The notes beneath the pieces were generated by a model. The model worked only from the letters and a program-made list of their open reading frames with translations, was not told the origin of the DNA and searched no databases. Shown here piece after piece: positions 55,872 through 64,000 of a stretch of 64,000 nucleotides of DNA (position 1 is its first letter; each line of letters begins with the position of its first letter). This stretch comes from Bacteroidota bacterium (GTDB taxonomy: Bacteria > Bacteroidota > Bacteroidia > AKYH767-A > OLB10): positions 248,001-312,000 of the forward strand of contig JADJOZ010000004.1 in assembly GCA_016713525.1 (NCBI GenBank), given 5' to 3'. A program made the translations under genes and the position numbers.

Positions 55872-56191
55872 ATATCTTATCATTAGACTTAGTGAATTAC
55901 TTTTTTAAAGTGAATTGGGGTTACCCTTCAGGGGTCTTAAGACATTAGTTTTCAGCAGGATTTGGGCATTTTTAGTTTAAAATAGTAAGTTCAATTTTTA
56001 TATTTTTTTAAAAAGGAATTTATATTAGATTTACAATACCATTTAAGCATGTAAATATCCAGGCATATAACAATTTATATAGTTTATTGCACGGTTAAAA
56101 GAAGGGGTATTGGTGGTTGAGATAAGGAAGTAGATGGAGTACACCAAGATTTAATATTTTATTGTTTTATATTTTTAATTTCTCTGTTATC
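55872..56191. other. AT-rich non-coding spacer
   Basis: About 320 bp, very AT-rich. I see no gene or strong hairpin. Confidence 0.5.
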
Positions 56192-57391
56192 ATGAAAAAA
56201 TTGATTTACACGCTAGCCATTTACTTCATTTTATTTATCCAAACAGTTTGTGCTTCCTATTCATGGGTGCAGCTCACTACTTTATCCTCATTTGAAAGAG
56301 ATAGAGCTACGGGCTTTTCTATAGGTGATAAATTATATTTTGGAACTGGTTACATCAACAGTATTGCGTCATCCGATTTTTGGGAATACAATACTTTAAC
56401 GGGAACGTGGACTCAAATAGCCGATATAGTTGGCAATCGTCATGGTGCAGTTGGTTTTTCCAACGATGGTAAAGGATACATTTGCATGGGTCATCAACCA
56501 ATTGGTTATGTTTACTTCAATGATTTGCAAGAGTACAACCCTACATCAAATAGTTGGACTTTCAAGGCTTCTTTCCCACAAACCGGAAGATATGGTGGCA
56601 ATTCCTTTGTTATAGATGGCACAGCATACATTGTAGGAGGAAACTTAGGTTCGGCATCAGGACCTTATTCCAACAGTATGGTTGCATATGATTTTGCAAC
56701 AGACTCATGGTCTTTCAAATCCAATTATCCCGGCACACTTTCTTATTACCGGACTTCGTTCACTTTGAATGGTTTTGGTTACGTTGGGTCTGGCGTAAAA
56801 TTAGGTCCCGGTGGTTATACGTACTATGATACTTTTTACAGCTACAATCCGATTTCGGATGCTTGGTCGCCCATTCCTTCATATCCCGGAGGTAGTTATG
56901 CTGGGATGACTTCATTTGTGTTTCAGCAACAGGCTTTTGTTGGCCTTGGAACAGATAATTCTTTCAATCCAAACAATGCTTTTTTCATTTATGATCCCAC
57001 CTTAGGAATCTGGAATCCCGGGCCCACATTCACCAACGGCCCACTCAGATCGCATGGCGTTGGTTTATCTACATCTTCAAGGGCATTTTTTGGAACCGGG
57101 TATTTATCGGGAAACAGCCTGGATGATCTTTGGGAACTGACAGAAACTTTATCACTTCATCAAGTAAATGGTGAAGCGGTATCTATTTTATACCGAAACG
57201 GGTCTTTCATTATTTCCGGAAAGCGGAGTAATTCAGGCACCATAGAAGTATTCAATACTGTAGGGCAAAGAATAGCATTAATAGAATCGACAGGTGATAA
57301 TACCGTATGTAATCTTCGTAAGGGTTTATATATTATAATTTATTCTGAATCGAATAAGATATTGTTTTCAGAAAAATTGTTCATTCCATAA
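56192..57391 (+). CDS. Kelch-repeat protein with T9SS C-terminus
   Basis: 399 aa from ATG 56192 (MKKLIYTLAIYFILFI signal). About five or six kelch repeats of the galactose-oxidase type (FSIGDKLYFGTGY, FVIDGTAYIVGG, FTLNGFGYVGSG, FVFQQQAFVGLG, STSSRAFFGTGY) build a beta-propeller. A short type A T9SS end follows (GTIEVFNTVGQRIALI, LRKGLYIIIYS, LFSEKLFI). Probably an extracellular binding protein. Confidence 0.87.
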   Translation: MKKLIYTLAIYFILFIQTVCASYSWVQLTTLSSFERDRATGFSIGDKLYFGTGYINSIASSDFWEYNTLTGTWTQIADIVGNRHGAVGFSNDGKGYICMGHQPIGYVYFNDLQEYNPTSNSWTFKASFPQTGRYGGNSFVIDGTAYIVGGNLGSASGPYSNSMVAYDFATDSWSFKSNYPGTLSYYRTSFTLNGFGYVGSGVKLGPGGYTYYDTFYSYNPISDAWSPIPSYPGGSYAGMTSFVFQQQAFVGLGTDNSFNPNNAFFIYDPTLGIWNPGPTFTNGPLRSHGVGLSTSSRAFFGTGYLSGNSLDDLWELTETLSLHQVNGEAVSILYRNGSFIISGKRSNSGTIEVFNTVGQRIALIESTGDNTVCNLRKGLYIIIYSESNKILFSEKLFIP

Positions 57392-57485
57392 CAGGAAAAA
57401 TAGTTAGTTTAATGAATAAGATTGGGCTCACTAAGTATTCACCTGTTAAGAGCTGGAATCCTGCATACAACCAACACCTTCAAAA

Positions 57486-58241
57486 ATGACATTCAAAATA
57501 AAACTGGGACTGACATTATTTGCTTTAGGAATGTTAGGCGTTTTATCAATGCTTACGGTGACCATCCCGCTTGATACTTTGCCCAAGGAAGTTTTAGAAA
57601 AAATATCACCTGAAACACTCCGGTTTTTAGTGCTGGTTAATCCAACTTTTCTACTATTAATTGCAGTAGTAATTGGAACCGTTTTGCACGATAAAGTGAA
57701 CCTGTCAGTTCCTTCGATCTCTGCGATACTTAAGAAAGAAAAAAGTCAGGTACCATTTCCGGAACAAGCAAAATATGGAATCATTTACGGATTAGTTGCA
57801 GGAATATTGATATCAATCGTAGGACTTATTTTTAGATCTTCATTGCCTCAGGAATTTATTGAGATGGGCGAAAAAATTAAAATAACAATACTCGCCAGAT
57901 TTACTTATGGCGGTTTAACAGAAGAGCTATTGATGCGATATGGGTTTATGACACTAATTGTTTGGATAATTTATAAAATAACCAAAAAGCTTAATAGCAT
58001 TACCTACTGGACCGGAATAATATTGGCAGCCGCTCTTTTCGCACTCGGCCATTTTCCCATTGCATTTAGTGCAGTAAGTGATCCTTCAGTTTCTCTGTTG
58101 TCCTATATCCTTATAGGTAATTCACTCGCAGGTATCTTCTTTGGATGGCTATATTGGAAAAAAGGATTGGAAGCAGCATTTATAGGGCATATATTTGCCC
58201 ATGTTGCTATGTTGGCTGGAGAGCAATTATTTCAAATTTAA
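57486..58241 (+). CDS. CPBP family intramembrane metalloprotease
   Basis: 251 aa, about seven or eight transmembrane helices. CPBP (Abi) motifs are present in order: EELLMRYG (E-E-x-x-x-R), FALGHF, then NSLAGIFFGWLYWKKG and HIFAHV. Members process membrane proteins or confer bacteriocin self-immunity; no bacteriocin gene is visible nearby. Confidence 0.9.
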   Translation: MTFKIKLGLTLFALGMLGVLSMLTVTIPLDTLPKEVLEKISPETLRFLVLVNPTFLLLIAVVIGTVLHDKVNLSVPSISAILKKEKSQVPFPEQAKYGIIYGLVAGILISIVGLIFRSSLPQEFIEMGEKIKITILARFTYGGLTEELLMRYGFMTLIVWIIYKITKKLNSITYWTGIILAAALFALGHFPIAFSAVSDPSVSLLSYILIGNSLAGIFFGWLYWKKGLEAAFIGHIFAHVAMLAGEQLFQI

Positions 58242-58584
58242 TAGGTAAATTTTGGCGGATGCGATTCCAGGCTTTCTAATAATTACCTGGTCAATTGTTT
58301 CTGACATAACAACGTTGCATGCATGCCAGGTTATGACCTGCCAAAAAGACTGTTTTCGGAAGGTCGTTGTTTTTGTATATGACATAATCCTGTTTAGTCG
58401 TCGGATTTAAGTTCCATTTTATGCAATAGACTCGTTGTCAATAAATTCTCCTATGATAGTGCAATGTGTTGACAAGATCAGGTATTTTGATTACTTTTGA
58501 AGGTATGGAGTGTTTCCAATCCTAATGCTTACAGGTTCGTCAACTTAGAACCTGTAAATAGAAAATAAATATTACCTTGCAGCC
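58242..58584. other. Non-coding spacer
   Basis: About 343 bp between the protease and the MNT gene. I see no gene; CAGGTTATGACCTG (58328-58341) is a short inverted match of unclear meaning. Confidence 0.5.
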
Positions 58585-58875
58585 ATGTTAACAAAGTCAG
58601 AAATAGAAAATAAATTACAAGATATAAAGCCAGAACTTGCAGTTAAATTCCACGTAAGCTCCATTGGTTATTTTGGCTCTTATGCTGCAGGTCTGCAAAC
58701 CGAAAAAAGTGACATAGACTTATTGGTAGAATTTTCACAACCTGTAGGTTGGGAATTTTTTACATTAGAAAAATATTTAGAACAAATTTTAGGTTTACGA
58801 GTAGACCTCGTGACACGAAATTCCTTGAAAGAACAAATCAAAGAATCAATTTTAAAACAAGTACGTTACATTTGA
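58585..58875 (+). CDS. MNT-type nucleotidyltransferase antitoxin
   Basis: 96 aa. The minimal nucleotidyltransferase motif is GSYAAGLQTEKSDIDLLVE (around residues 31-49): G-S...S-D-x-D, with the later aspartate in LRVDLVT. In MNT/HepT pairs this enzyme AMPylates the HepT toxin. It ends with TTGA overlap into the HepT gene. Confidence 0.9.
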   Translation: MLTKSEIENKLQDIKPELAVKFHVSSIGYFGSYAAGLQTEKSDIDLLVEFSQPVGWEFFTLEKYLEQILGLRVDLVTRNSLKEQIKESILKQVRYI

Positions 58876-59227
58876 AACCAAGCGAAAGAGACCCTTTATT
58901 ATATATATTTGATATACAACTTTCTATGAAAAGAGTACAAGAGTATATTATGGGGCTAAACTTTAATCAATTTAAAAATGACCATAAAACTGTAGATGCA
59001 GTAATTAGAAATTTTGAAATTATAGGTGAGGCAACAAAAAACCTTCCAAAAGAAATAAAGGAAAAATATTCTTCAATACCATGGGAGGAAATGTATCGTC
59101 TCAGAAATAGAATTAGCCATGAATATTTTGGCATAGACCATGAAATTATATGGGATATTGCCACAAGACATTGCCTAAAAATTACGAAGATATCACAGAA
59201 GTTGTTAAGGATTTAAATAAAGAGTGA
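58872..59227 (+). CDS. HepT-type toxin (HEPN ribonuclease), one frameshift near the end
   Basis: About 118 aa. A HEPN domain with RNase motif RNRISHEYFG (R-x4-6-H-x-Y; R and H visible) follows KTVDAVIRNFEIIGEA. The start is best at TTG 58872 (L-K-P-S-E-R-D-P-L-L-Y), overlapping the MNT stop by 4 bp; the ATG at 58926 would cut into the domain. Near 59165 one base is missing: with an added A it ends L-P-K-N-Y-E-D-I-T-E-V-V-K-D-L-N-K-E and stops at 59227. As printed the last 20 residues are altered and stop at 59216. Confidence 0.85.
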
Positions 59228-59558
59228 TGGAAAAAAGCAGATCGCAATCGGGGCATTTTAAATGTTGAAGCATTTTCCTTATTTTCTGTAAAACTAAAAA
59301 AATATTCGGAAAGTCAGCTTCACTAAAAAATTCCATTCAGTAAAGGTACATAATTCGTAAAACTGAAAAAGTATCTTAACCAGGAAAATTACTTTTTCAT
59401 AGTTAAGCATCTAATTTTGCATGGCGCACCATTACATTTCGTATTTCGATGCTTCAAAAAGTAGTTGAGTTAGATTCGGTTGGTTAAATGCAAATTACTA
59501 TCAAATAGTAAAGCCATAGTTGCAGAGTTAATAGCTAAAGTGTATCAACCATTCTAAT
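59228..59558. other. Non-coding spacer
   Basis: About 330 bp between the HepT gene and the propeller gene. I see no gene, promoter or repeat I could support. Confidence 0.5.
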
Positions 59559-60661
59559 ATGATCTATCTTAAAGTCAAAAGAATATACCTGAGAAATTTA
59601 ATTTGGATTCTATCAATCCTTCATATCTCCTCGTGTGCCAAAAAAGTGCAAGATGTGGCGGTTCAGGATGAATCAGAAATATCAGAAGCCAATCGCAAGC
59701 CAGTTACAAATCAAAACACTTTTTTCCCACAAATCCATACCAACTTAAATGGAATGGTAACTGAATTTGTAAGAGCAATGTATCAGGACAAAAAAGGGAA
59801 CTATTGGTTTGGAACCAATACGAATGGTATAATTAGATACGATGGCCAAAAGCTTGAAAAAATTATCATAGACCAAAATCAAAAATGGTCATCTGTTCGG
59901 GAAATTGCTGAAGATAAAAGTGGTAATATCTGGTTTGGAACCTCCGGGGACTCATAAAATTTGATGGAGAAAAATTTAAGATATTTTCAACTGAATCAGG
60001 CCTGCAGAGCGAAGAAATATGGGGACTTACCATAGATTCAAAAGGAACAATATGGATTGGGACACTTAGTGGTGTTAGTAATTTTAATGGACAAACTTTT
60101 ACACCCTTCTCAATGCCTGAGTTTATGGTCGAGAATCCACAACATATGTTATCGGGCAAATTGGTTACAAAATTTATGGAAGATAAGACAGGAGTAATGT
60201 GGATGGTAACCGATGGGAATGGAATTTTCAAACACCAAAATGGTGAGTTTACTCATTTAACAAATAAGAATGGACTTACCGATAATAGTGTTGCAGATAT
60301 TTTAGAAGACGAGCGTGGAAATATATGGATCGGAACTTTTTATGGTGGGGTAAGTAAATTTGATGGAATAACTTACCACAACTTCACCAAAGATGGAGTG
60401 ATTGAAGGTGTAGAAACCTATAATTTTTGTGAAGATAATAAGGGGAATATTTGGTTTTCTGCGGAAAATTTTGGCGTTTACCGTTATGATGGAACACGTT
60501 TCACTCAATTTACGACTGAAAACGGTTTAACAACAAACAGCGTTCAAAGTATTGTTGAAGATGACAAAGGCCAAATGTGGTTTGGAACATGGCAAGGAAT
60601 CTGCATTTACGACGGACAAATATTTATGAATGCCAAAGATAAAGAGCCTTGGACAAATTAG
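59559..60661 (+). CDS. Two-component-regulator-type propeller lipoprotein, one frameshift
   Basis: About 367 aa. Lipoprotein signal (LSILHISSC). About seven Reg_prop propeller strands follow (GNYWFGTNTNGIIRYDG, GNIWFGTSG, GTIWIGTLSG, GNIWIGTFYGG, GNIWFSAENFG, GQMWFGTWQG). The frame breaks at G 59946-59949; with five G it reads T-S-G-G-L-I-K-F-D-G. In hybrid two-component sensors such a propeller is the periplasmic sensing part, but here the gene ends without a kinase. It may be a ligand-binding lipoprotein on its own. Confidence 0.8.
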
Positions 60662-60907
60662 AAACACTATTTTACAAATAACCCCAAAGCACATGTTGGC
60701 AATAGTGACTTTTGCGAAATAAAAATTGAATCAAAAAGCATAATCACCAAAATAATTCTCTGATAAATCACACACAAAATGAGATTTATGAAAATTTAAA
60801 TTTCCTGAATTTACTCTGCCACTTTGGCTTATCAGAAGCTCTAAATAATCAAGCAATCACTGGATTACTGAAATTACAGCTGCTTTGCCTTTTTCTTTCC
60901 GAAATCC

Positions 60908-61246
60908 TTACTCATATCCACTCTTAATAACAGTCAAAATCATTTTAAACCGACCATTTGGCTCGATCACACTCGAGGCATGAGCGGGAATAACAATGGA
61001 GCTTCCGGTCTTTAACAAATTCATTTTCCCGGCAATTACAATGGTTGCTTCACCATCAATCACCTGAACAAATGTATCGAATGGTGTTGTTCGCTCGGTT
61101 AATCCTTCACCGTTATCGAACGACATCACGCTGATATTGCCGGTTGACTTTCGTAATATAGTTTTAATGACTACAGAATTCTGCAAGTACTCAACAATTT
61201 CAACAGTTATGTTTGAAATTCCTTTTTTAATTTCACCTGAATCCAT
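60908..61246 (-). CDS. Cupin-domain protein
   Basis: 112 aa, a single small cupin barrel: QVIDGEATIVIAGKM and IVIPAHASSVIEPNG match the second cupin motif region with a single H. The first motif has few histidines, so metal binding may be weak or absent. It is 21 bp after the glycosyltransferase gene, on the same strand, probably its last operon member. Role unknown. Confidence 0.75.
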   Translation of the reverse strand: MDSGEIKKGISNITVEIVEYLQNSVVIKTILRKSTGNISVMSFDNGEGLTERTTPFDTFVQVIDGEATIVIAGKMNLLKTGSSIVIPAHASSVIEPNGRFKMILTVIKSGYE

Positions 61247-61267
61247 TAGATTGGTATGTGTAAACTG

Positions 61268-63643
61268 TTACTTGTTATTTATCAATGACTTCGACATCAT
61301 TACAAAACGGCTCATACTTTTACTTTGAAACTGGAATACATTTCTGTCATCAGATTCTGATTCCTCATCTCCGGTTGAAAATGCCCTTTCATGTTGTTCG
61401 ATTCTATTAGTAGTTAAATGCGCCATGAGGTAGCTTGTAACAGACTCTGCTCCCTGATTCAGATTCACATGAAACTCTTCCATCCCATCATAGCAACCGC
61501 CGGTACATGGATTGTAAATGATCTGATGCAGTAAATTATTCCCATGAAACCAACTGAAGGCTACCTGTTGTTTCCGAAGATAATCTTTGGAGCCAAATGT
61601 TTTATAAAATCTGTCAAGTGCCATAATTGTATAGGCTACATCTATGGGTTGTTCACCACCTGAAGCCGGTAGTTCGTCTTGTGTACTTCTGTTTAACCAA
61701 GACTTATTGGAAACAACTTTAATTTCATTACCATCAAATATCTTAGTTAGTAAAAAGTCAAATGATTCTTTGGCTACTTCCTTATAAGTTACATTTCCGG
61801 TGGCTTGCCAGGCACACAGAAGGGCTTCCGGTAAAATACTGTTGGCATAAGTCATGTAGGATTCGTACCAATTCCATTTTTCATCACTCTCATGACGGTA
61901 CATCTGAACAAGACGGTCGGCAAAAAGTGTTATAAGTTCTTGTCCTTTCACAGTTGGCCTTGCTGTTTCTGCATAAAACAATCCTTTAATCATGAATGCC
62001 ATGGAACGGGTAGAACAAATAGCAGCAACACGATCAATTGCAGCATCAAAAATCCTTAATGCCTGCCTTATCAGATGAGAAGGTAATATAGGTTTTAGAG
62101 AAATTAAGTATCCCAATGCCCAAAATGCTCTTCCTGTTGCATCAGCAATATTTGTGGTTTGATTTTGTTTAGTAAACTTCTTGTTGAAATCTACATAATT
62201 CAAAAATGTACCATTCTCCTGCTGACAAAACTCAATAAAATTGAGGTAGATGCTAATCTGTTTTAAATCAGGAAAATCGTGCAATTGTTCATAGTGCATA
62301 CAATAGGTTACTAAAGCACGTGCATTGTCATCTAGTGTAAATCCGGAACTGAAGTCTGGGGTATTGACCTTGGCGAACTGAATAATACCAAAATCGGTGG
62401 TCATTTTTTTGATATGATCCATTTTCAACTCAGGGACTTTGAAGCTTAATCCCGCCTCACTGTTAATGAGATTCAAAAATAAATTTGCATGTGCAATAGC
62501 TGAATTTTCCCAAACTGATGCAGAAACCGTATGCAATGCAGCGATTCTCATTTCTTGCCTTAGTGTATTATCTGACAGCAATTTATTTACTGCTGCAGCC
62601 AATTGCGGACTGTTTTCAAAATCGAATAAAATGCCGCAATTGTTCTTCAGCAACTCTACAGCATGAGGAATTGGAGTAGAAACAATGGGACAACCACAAC
62701 TAAGTGCGTAAACAAAAGTTCCGCTAACTGCCTGATTGCGATCTTTTGATGTGAACAAATAGATATCCGATAATTGCAGATATTCCAATAGCAGGTCGAG
62801 AGGTAAATACCTGTTTACGAACCGTACATTCTCCTGAATTCCCAATTCATCAACAATACCTTCCAGATAAGAGCGGTAAGTTTCGCCATCTCTTCTCTGA
62901 ATACCAGGATGAATTTTCCCAATGACCAGAAAAAGTACTTCAGGATGTACTGCAATAATTTCAGGCAAACTGTACAAAGTAGTTTCAATACTTTTTCCGG
63001 AACTCAGCAACCCAAAAGTTGAAATAACTTTCCGGCCATTCAATGCATACTTCTGTTTCAGAAAATCTTTATCGATATGAGGTATTAAATGTGTTCCATG
63101 TGCAATAACTGTAACCAGGGATTCCGGAATGCTATAATCCGACACAAGTAATTTCTTTGAAGTTTGAGTCATTACCAAAACCGACTGAACTTCATGTGCA
63201 ATATCAGTAACCTGGCTCAGCTTTCTATCGTCGGGAGCCGGTAAAACAGTATGAAAAACGACTGCAACTGGAACCTGGAGTCCTTTAATAAAGGCTACAA
63301 GTTTATCATGGCAATTATCGAAAAATCCAAATTCATGTTGTATAACTACCAGCCCTATCTTAGAATTACTGTTAATTGCCAGCTCAAGATTTGTAAATGC
63401 ATCTTCCTGATCAACATTTAAAATAAATTCTGTATTAAAATCATAACTATGTACTTCTGCTTCTGACTCTAACGGACAGATCTTAATTTCGAAAGTTGAG
63501 TTAAACTGATTCGATAAAGACTTCACCAAATCTGCAGTATAAGTTGCTATACCGCACTCCCGGGGTGGGTATGAAGATATTACTAATACTTCCGGATTTG
63601 CTGGCTCCACGATTCTTTTTATGTACTTTCTTTTAGGATTCAT
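61268..63643 (-). CDS. Family 4 glycosyltransferase with C-terminal alpha-toroid-like domain
   Basis: 791 aa. Residues about 12-395 form a GT-B glycosyltransferase of the GT4 type (VLVISSYPPRECGIATYTADLV at the N-terminus; SDIYLFTSKDRNQAVSGTF and the acidic region near GCPIVSTPIPH). Residues about 410-770 are a separate helical domain (FSSGFTLDDNARALVTYC, GRAFWALGYL, GGEQPIDVAYTI) like those of glycoside hydrolase-related proteins. It starts 23 bp after the GH130 gene. Glycoside and product unknown. Confidence 0.87.
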   Translation of the reverse strand: MNPKRKYIKRIVEPANPEVLVISSYPPRECGIATYTADLVKSLSNQFNSTFEIKICPLESEAEVHSYDFNTEFILNVDQEDAFTNLELAINSNSKIGLVVIQHEFGFFDNCHDKLVAFIKGLQVPVAVVFHTVLPAPDDRKLSQVTDIAHEVQSVLVMTQTSKKLLVSDYSIPESLVTVIAHGTHLIPHIDKDFLKQKYALNGRKVISTFGLLSSGKSIETTLYSLPEIIAVHPEVLFLVIGKIHPGIQRRDGETYRSYLEGIVDELGIQENVRFVNRYLPLDLLLEYLQLSDIYLFTSKDRNQAVSGTFVYALSCGCPIVSTPIPHAVELLKNNCGILFDFENSPQLAAAVNKLLSDNTLRQEMRIAALHTVSASVWENSAIAHANLFLNLINSEAGLSFKVPELKMDHIKKMTTDFGIIQFAKVNTPDFSSGFTLDDNARALVTYCMHYEQLHDFPDLKQISIYLNFIEFCQQENGTFLNYVDFNKKFTKQNQTTNIADATGRAFWALGYLISLKPILPSHLIRQALRIFDAAIDRVAAICSTRSMAFMIKGLFYAETARPTVKGQELITLFADRLVQMYRHESDEKWNWYESYMTYANSILPEALLCAWQATGNVTYKEVAKESFDFLLTKIFDGNEIKVVSNKSWLNRSTQDELPASGGEQPIDVAYTIMALDRFYKTFGSKDYLRKQQVAFSWFHGNNLLHQIIYNPCTGGCYDGMEEFHVNLNQGAESVTSYLMAHLTTNRIEQHERAFSTGDEESESDDRNVFQFQSKSMSRFVMMSKSLINNK

Positions 63644-63666
63644 AGTAGTACTGATAAGTTAATTAA

Positions 63667-64000
63667 TTAAGATGCATCAAACACAGGTTTTGAATGCATA
63701 AGCACTTCATTGATCAGGTCTTCTAATACAATAGAAACAGTTGCAATCCTTTCATCAGCTGCTCCATAATATATATAATGTCTTTCAGCAAACACAACTG
63801 CGCCTGTAGGAAAACAAACGTTATTTACTTCGCCGGAAAGTTCCCATTCTAATTCAGGCTGAAACAGGGGATAAGGTAATCGTGATAATTCAATTTGAGG
63901 GTTATTTAAATCAAGCAAAGCAGCACATGCAGTATAAACATACCCGGTTGGGGTATCATAAACTCCGTGATAAATCAACAACCAACCTGCTTTTGTTTCA
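63667..64000 (-). CDS. GH130 family mannoside phosphorylase-like, 5' part outside window
   Basis: The C-terminal 111 codons are visible, from GWLLIYHGV (family motif before the catalytic fold's last blades) through AALLDLNNPQIELSR and the strongly conserved PTGAVV and IYYGAADERI to KPVFDAS. GH130 enzymes phosphorolyse beta-mannosides (mannosyl-glucose or mannooligosaccharides). Same operon as the GT4 gene downstream. The N-terminus lies outside the window. Confidence 0.85.
   Translation of the reverse strand, partial: ETKAGWLLIYHGVYDTPTGYVYTACAALLDLNNPQIELSRLPYPLFQPELEWELSGEVNNVCFPTGAVVFAERHYIYYGAADERIATVSIVLEDLINEVLMHSKPVFDAS

Overview
The window reads as a piece of a Bacteroidota chromosome, of the environmental Chitinophagia/Saprospiria/Flavobacteriia kind; I cannot place it more narrowly. 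The support is: several secreted proteins with type IX secretion (T9SS) C-terminal signals and one gliding-motility-type C-terminus, a menaquinone futalosine-pathway enzyme (mqnC), a eukaryote/archaeon-type dimeric glycyl-tRNA synthetase, TonB plug and carboxypeptidase-regulatory-like modules, and promoters of the TTG-N~20-TAnnTTTG type. Genes are ordinary chromosomal ones; I see no phage, plasmid replication gene, transposase, rRNA or CRISPR array.

Layout. 1-5.5 kb (minus): a PAPS-making and PAPS-using operon, cysC-cysD-cysN-cysQ, then a polysaccharide flippase and a sulfotransferase cut by the window edge. No PAPS reductase is present, so the set looks built for sulfating a surface glycan. 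6.4-7.8 kb: a repeat-rich zone with one intact tRNA-Leu(CAA), a small GIY-YIG gene, a broken tRNA-Leu copy and four tandem 121-bp copies of the tRNA 5' half, all broken copies carrying an 18-bp palindrome. 7.9-11 kb: prs, rplY, pth and a T9SS cargo protein. 11-20.3 kb: glyS, an ECF sigma factor with its zinc-finger/TPR anti-sigma protein, a divergent vWA protein, a stand-alone TonB plug protein, and an active/inactive M16 peptidase pair. 20.4-23.8 kb: a lipoprotein, a cyclase/kynurenine-formamidase-like enzyme, a MmcQ/YjbR protein and an ALDH8A1-like aldehyde dehydrogenase. 23.8-25.7 kb: repeats plus a DUF4258 gene.

25.7-37.8 kb: two amidohydrolase genes, a desaturase, a three-gene ABC exporter (adaptor, permease, ATPase), then TPR histidine kinase, Hpt protein and membrane-tethered response regulator, and riboflavin synthase. 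37.8-50.3 kb: a large gliding-type surface protein, mqnC, leucyl aminopeptidase, pdxA, two DUF3857/transglutaminase-fold proteins, a further transglutaminase and a DUF454 protein. 50.4-51.1 kb: repeats, including an inverted copy of the 24.3 kb element. 51.3-64 kb: T9SS and kelch proteins, a broken hipBA, a CPBP protease, an MNT/HepT pair, a propeller lipoprotein, a cupin, a glycosyltransferase and a GH130 phosphorylase cut by the edge.

Two points affect how the annotation is read. First, at least ten genes, including glyS, are broken by single-base indels, mostly in short homopolymers; restoring one base joins the reading frame each time. This looks like residual sequencing error, so I annotate each as one gene with a frameshift. 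Second, hipA is different: it carries two in-frame TGA codons and no indel. The most unusual material is non-coding: the palindrome-interrupted tRNA-Leu copies and the pair of structured inverted repeats.
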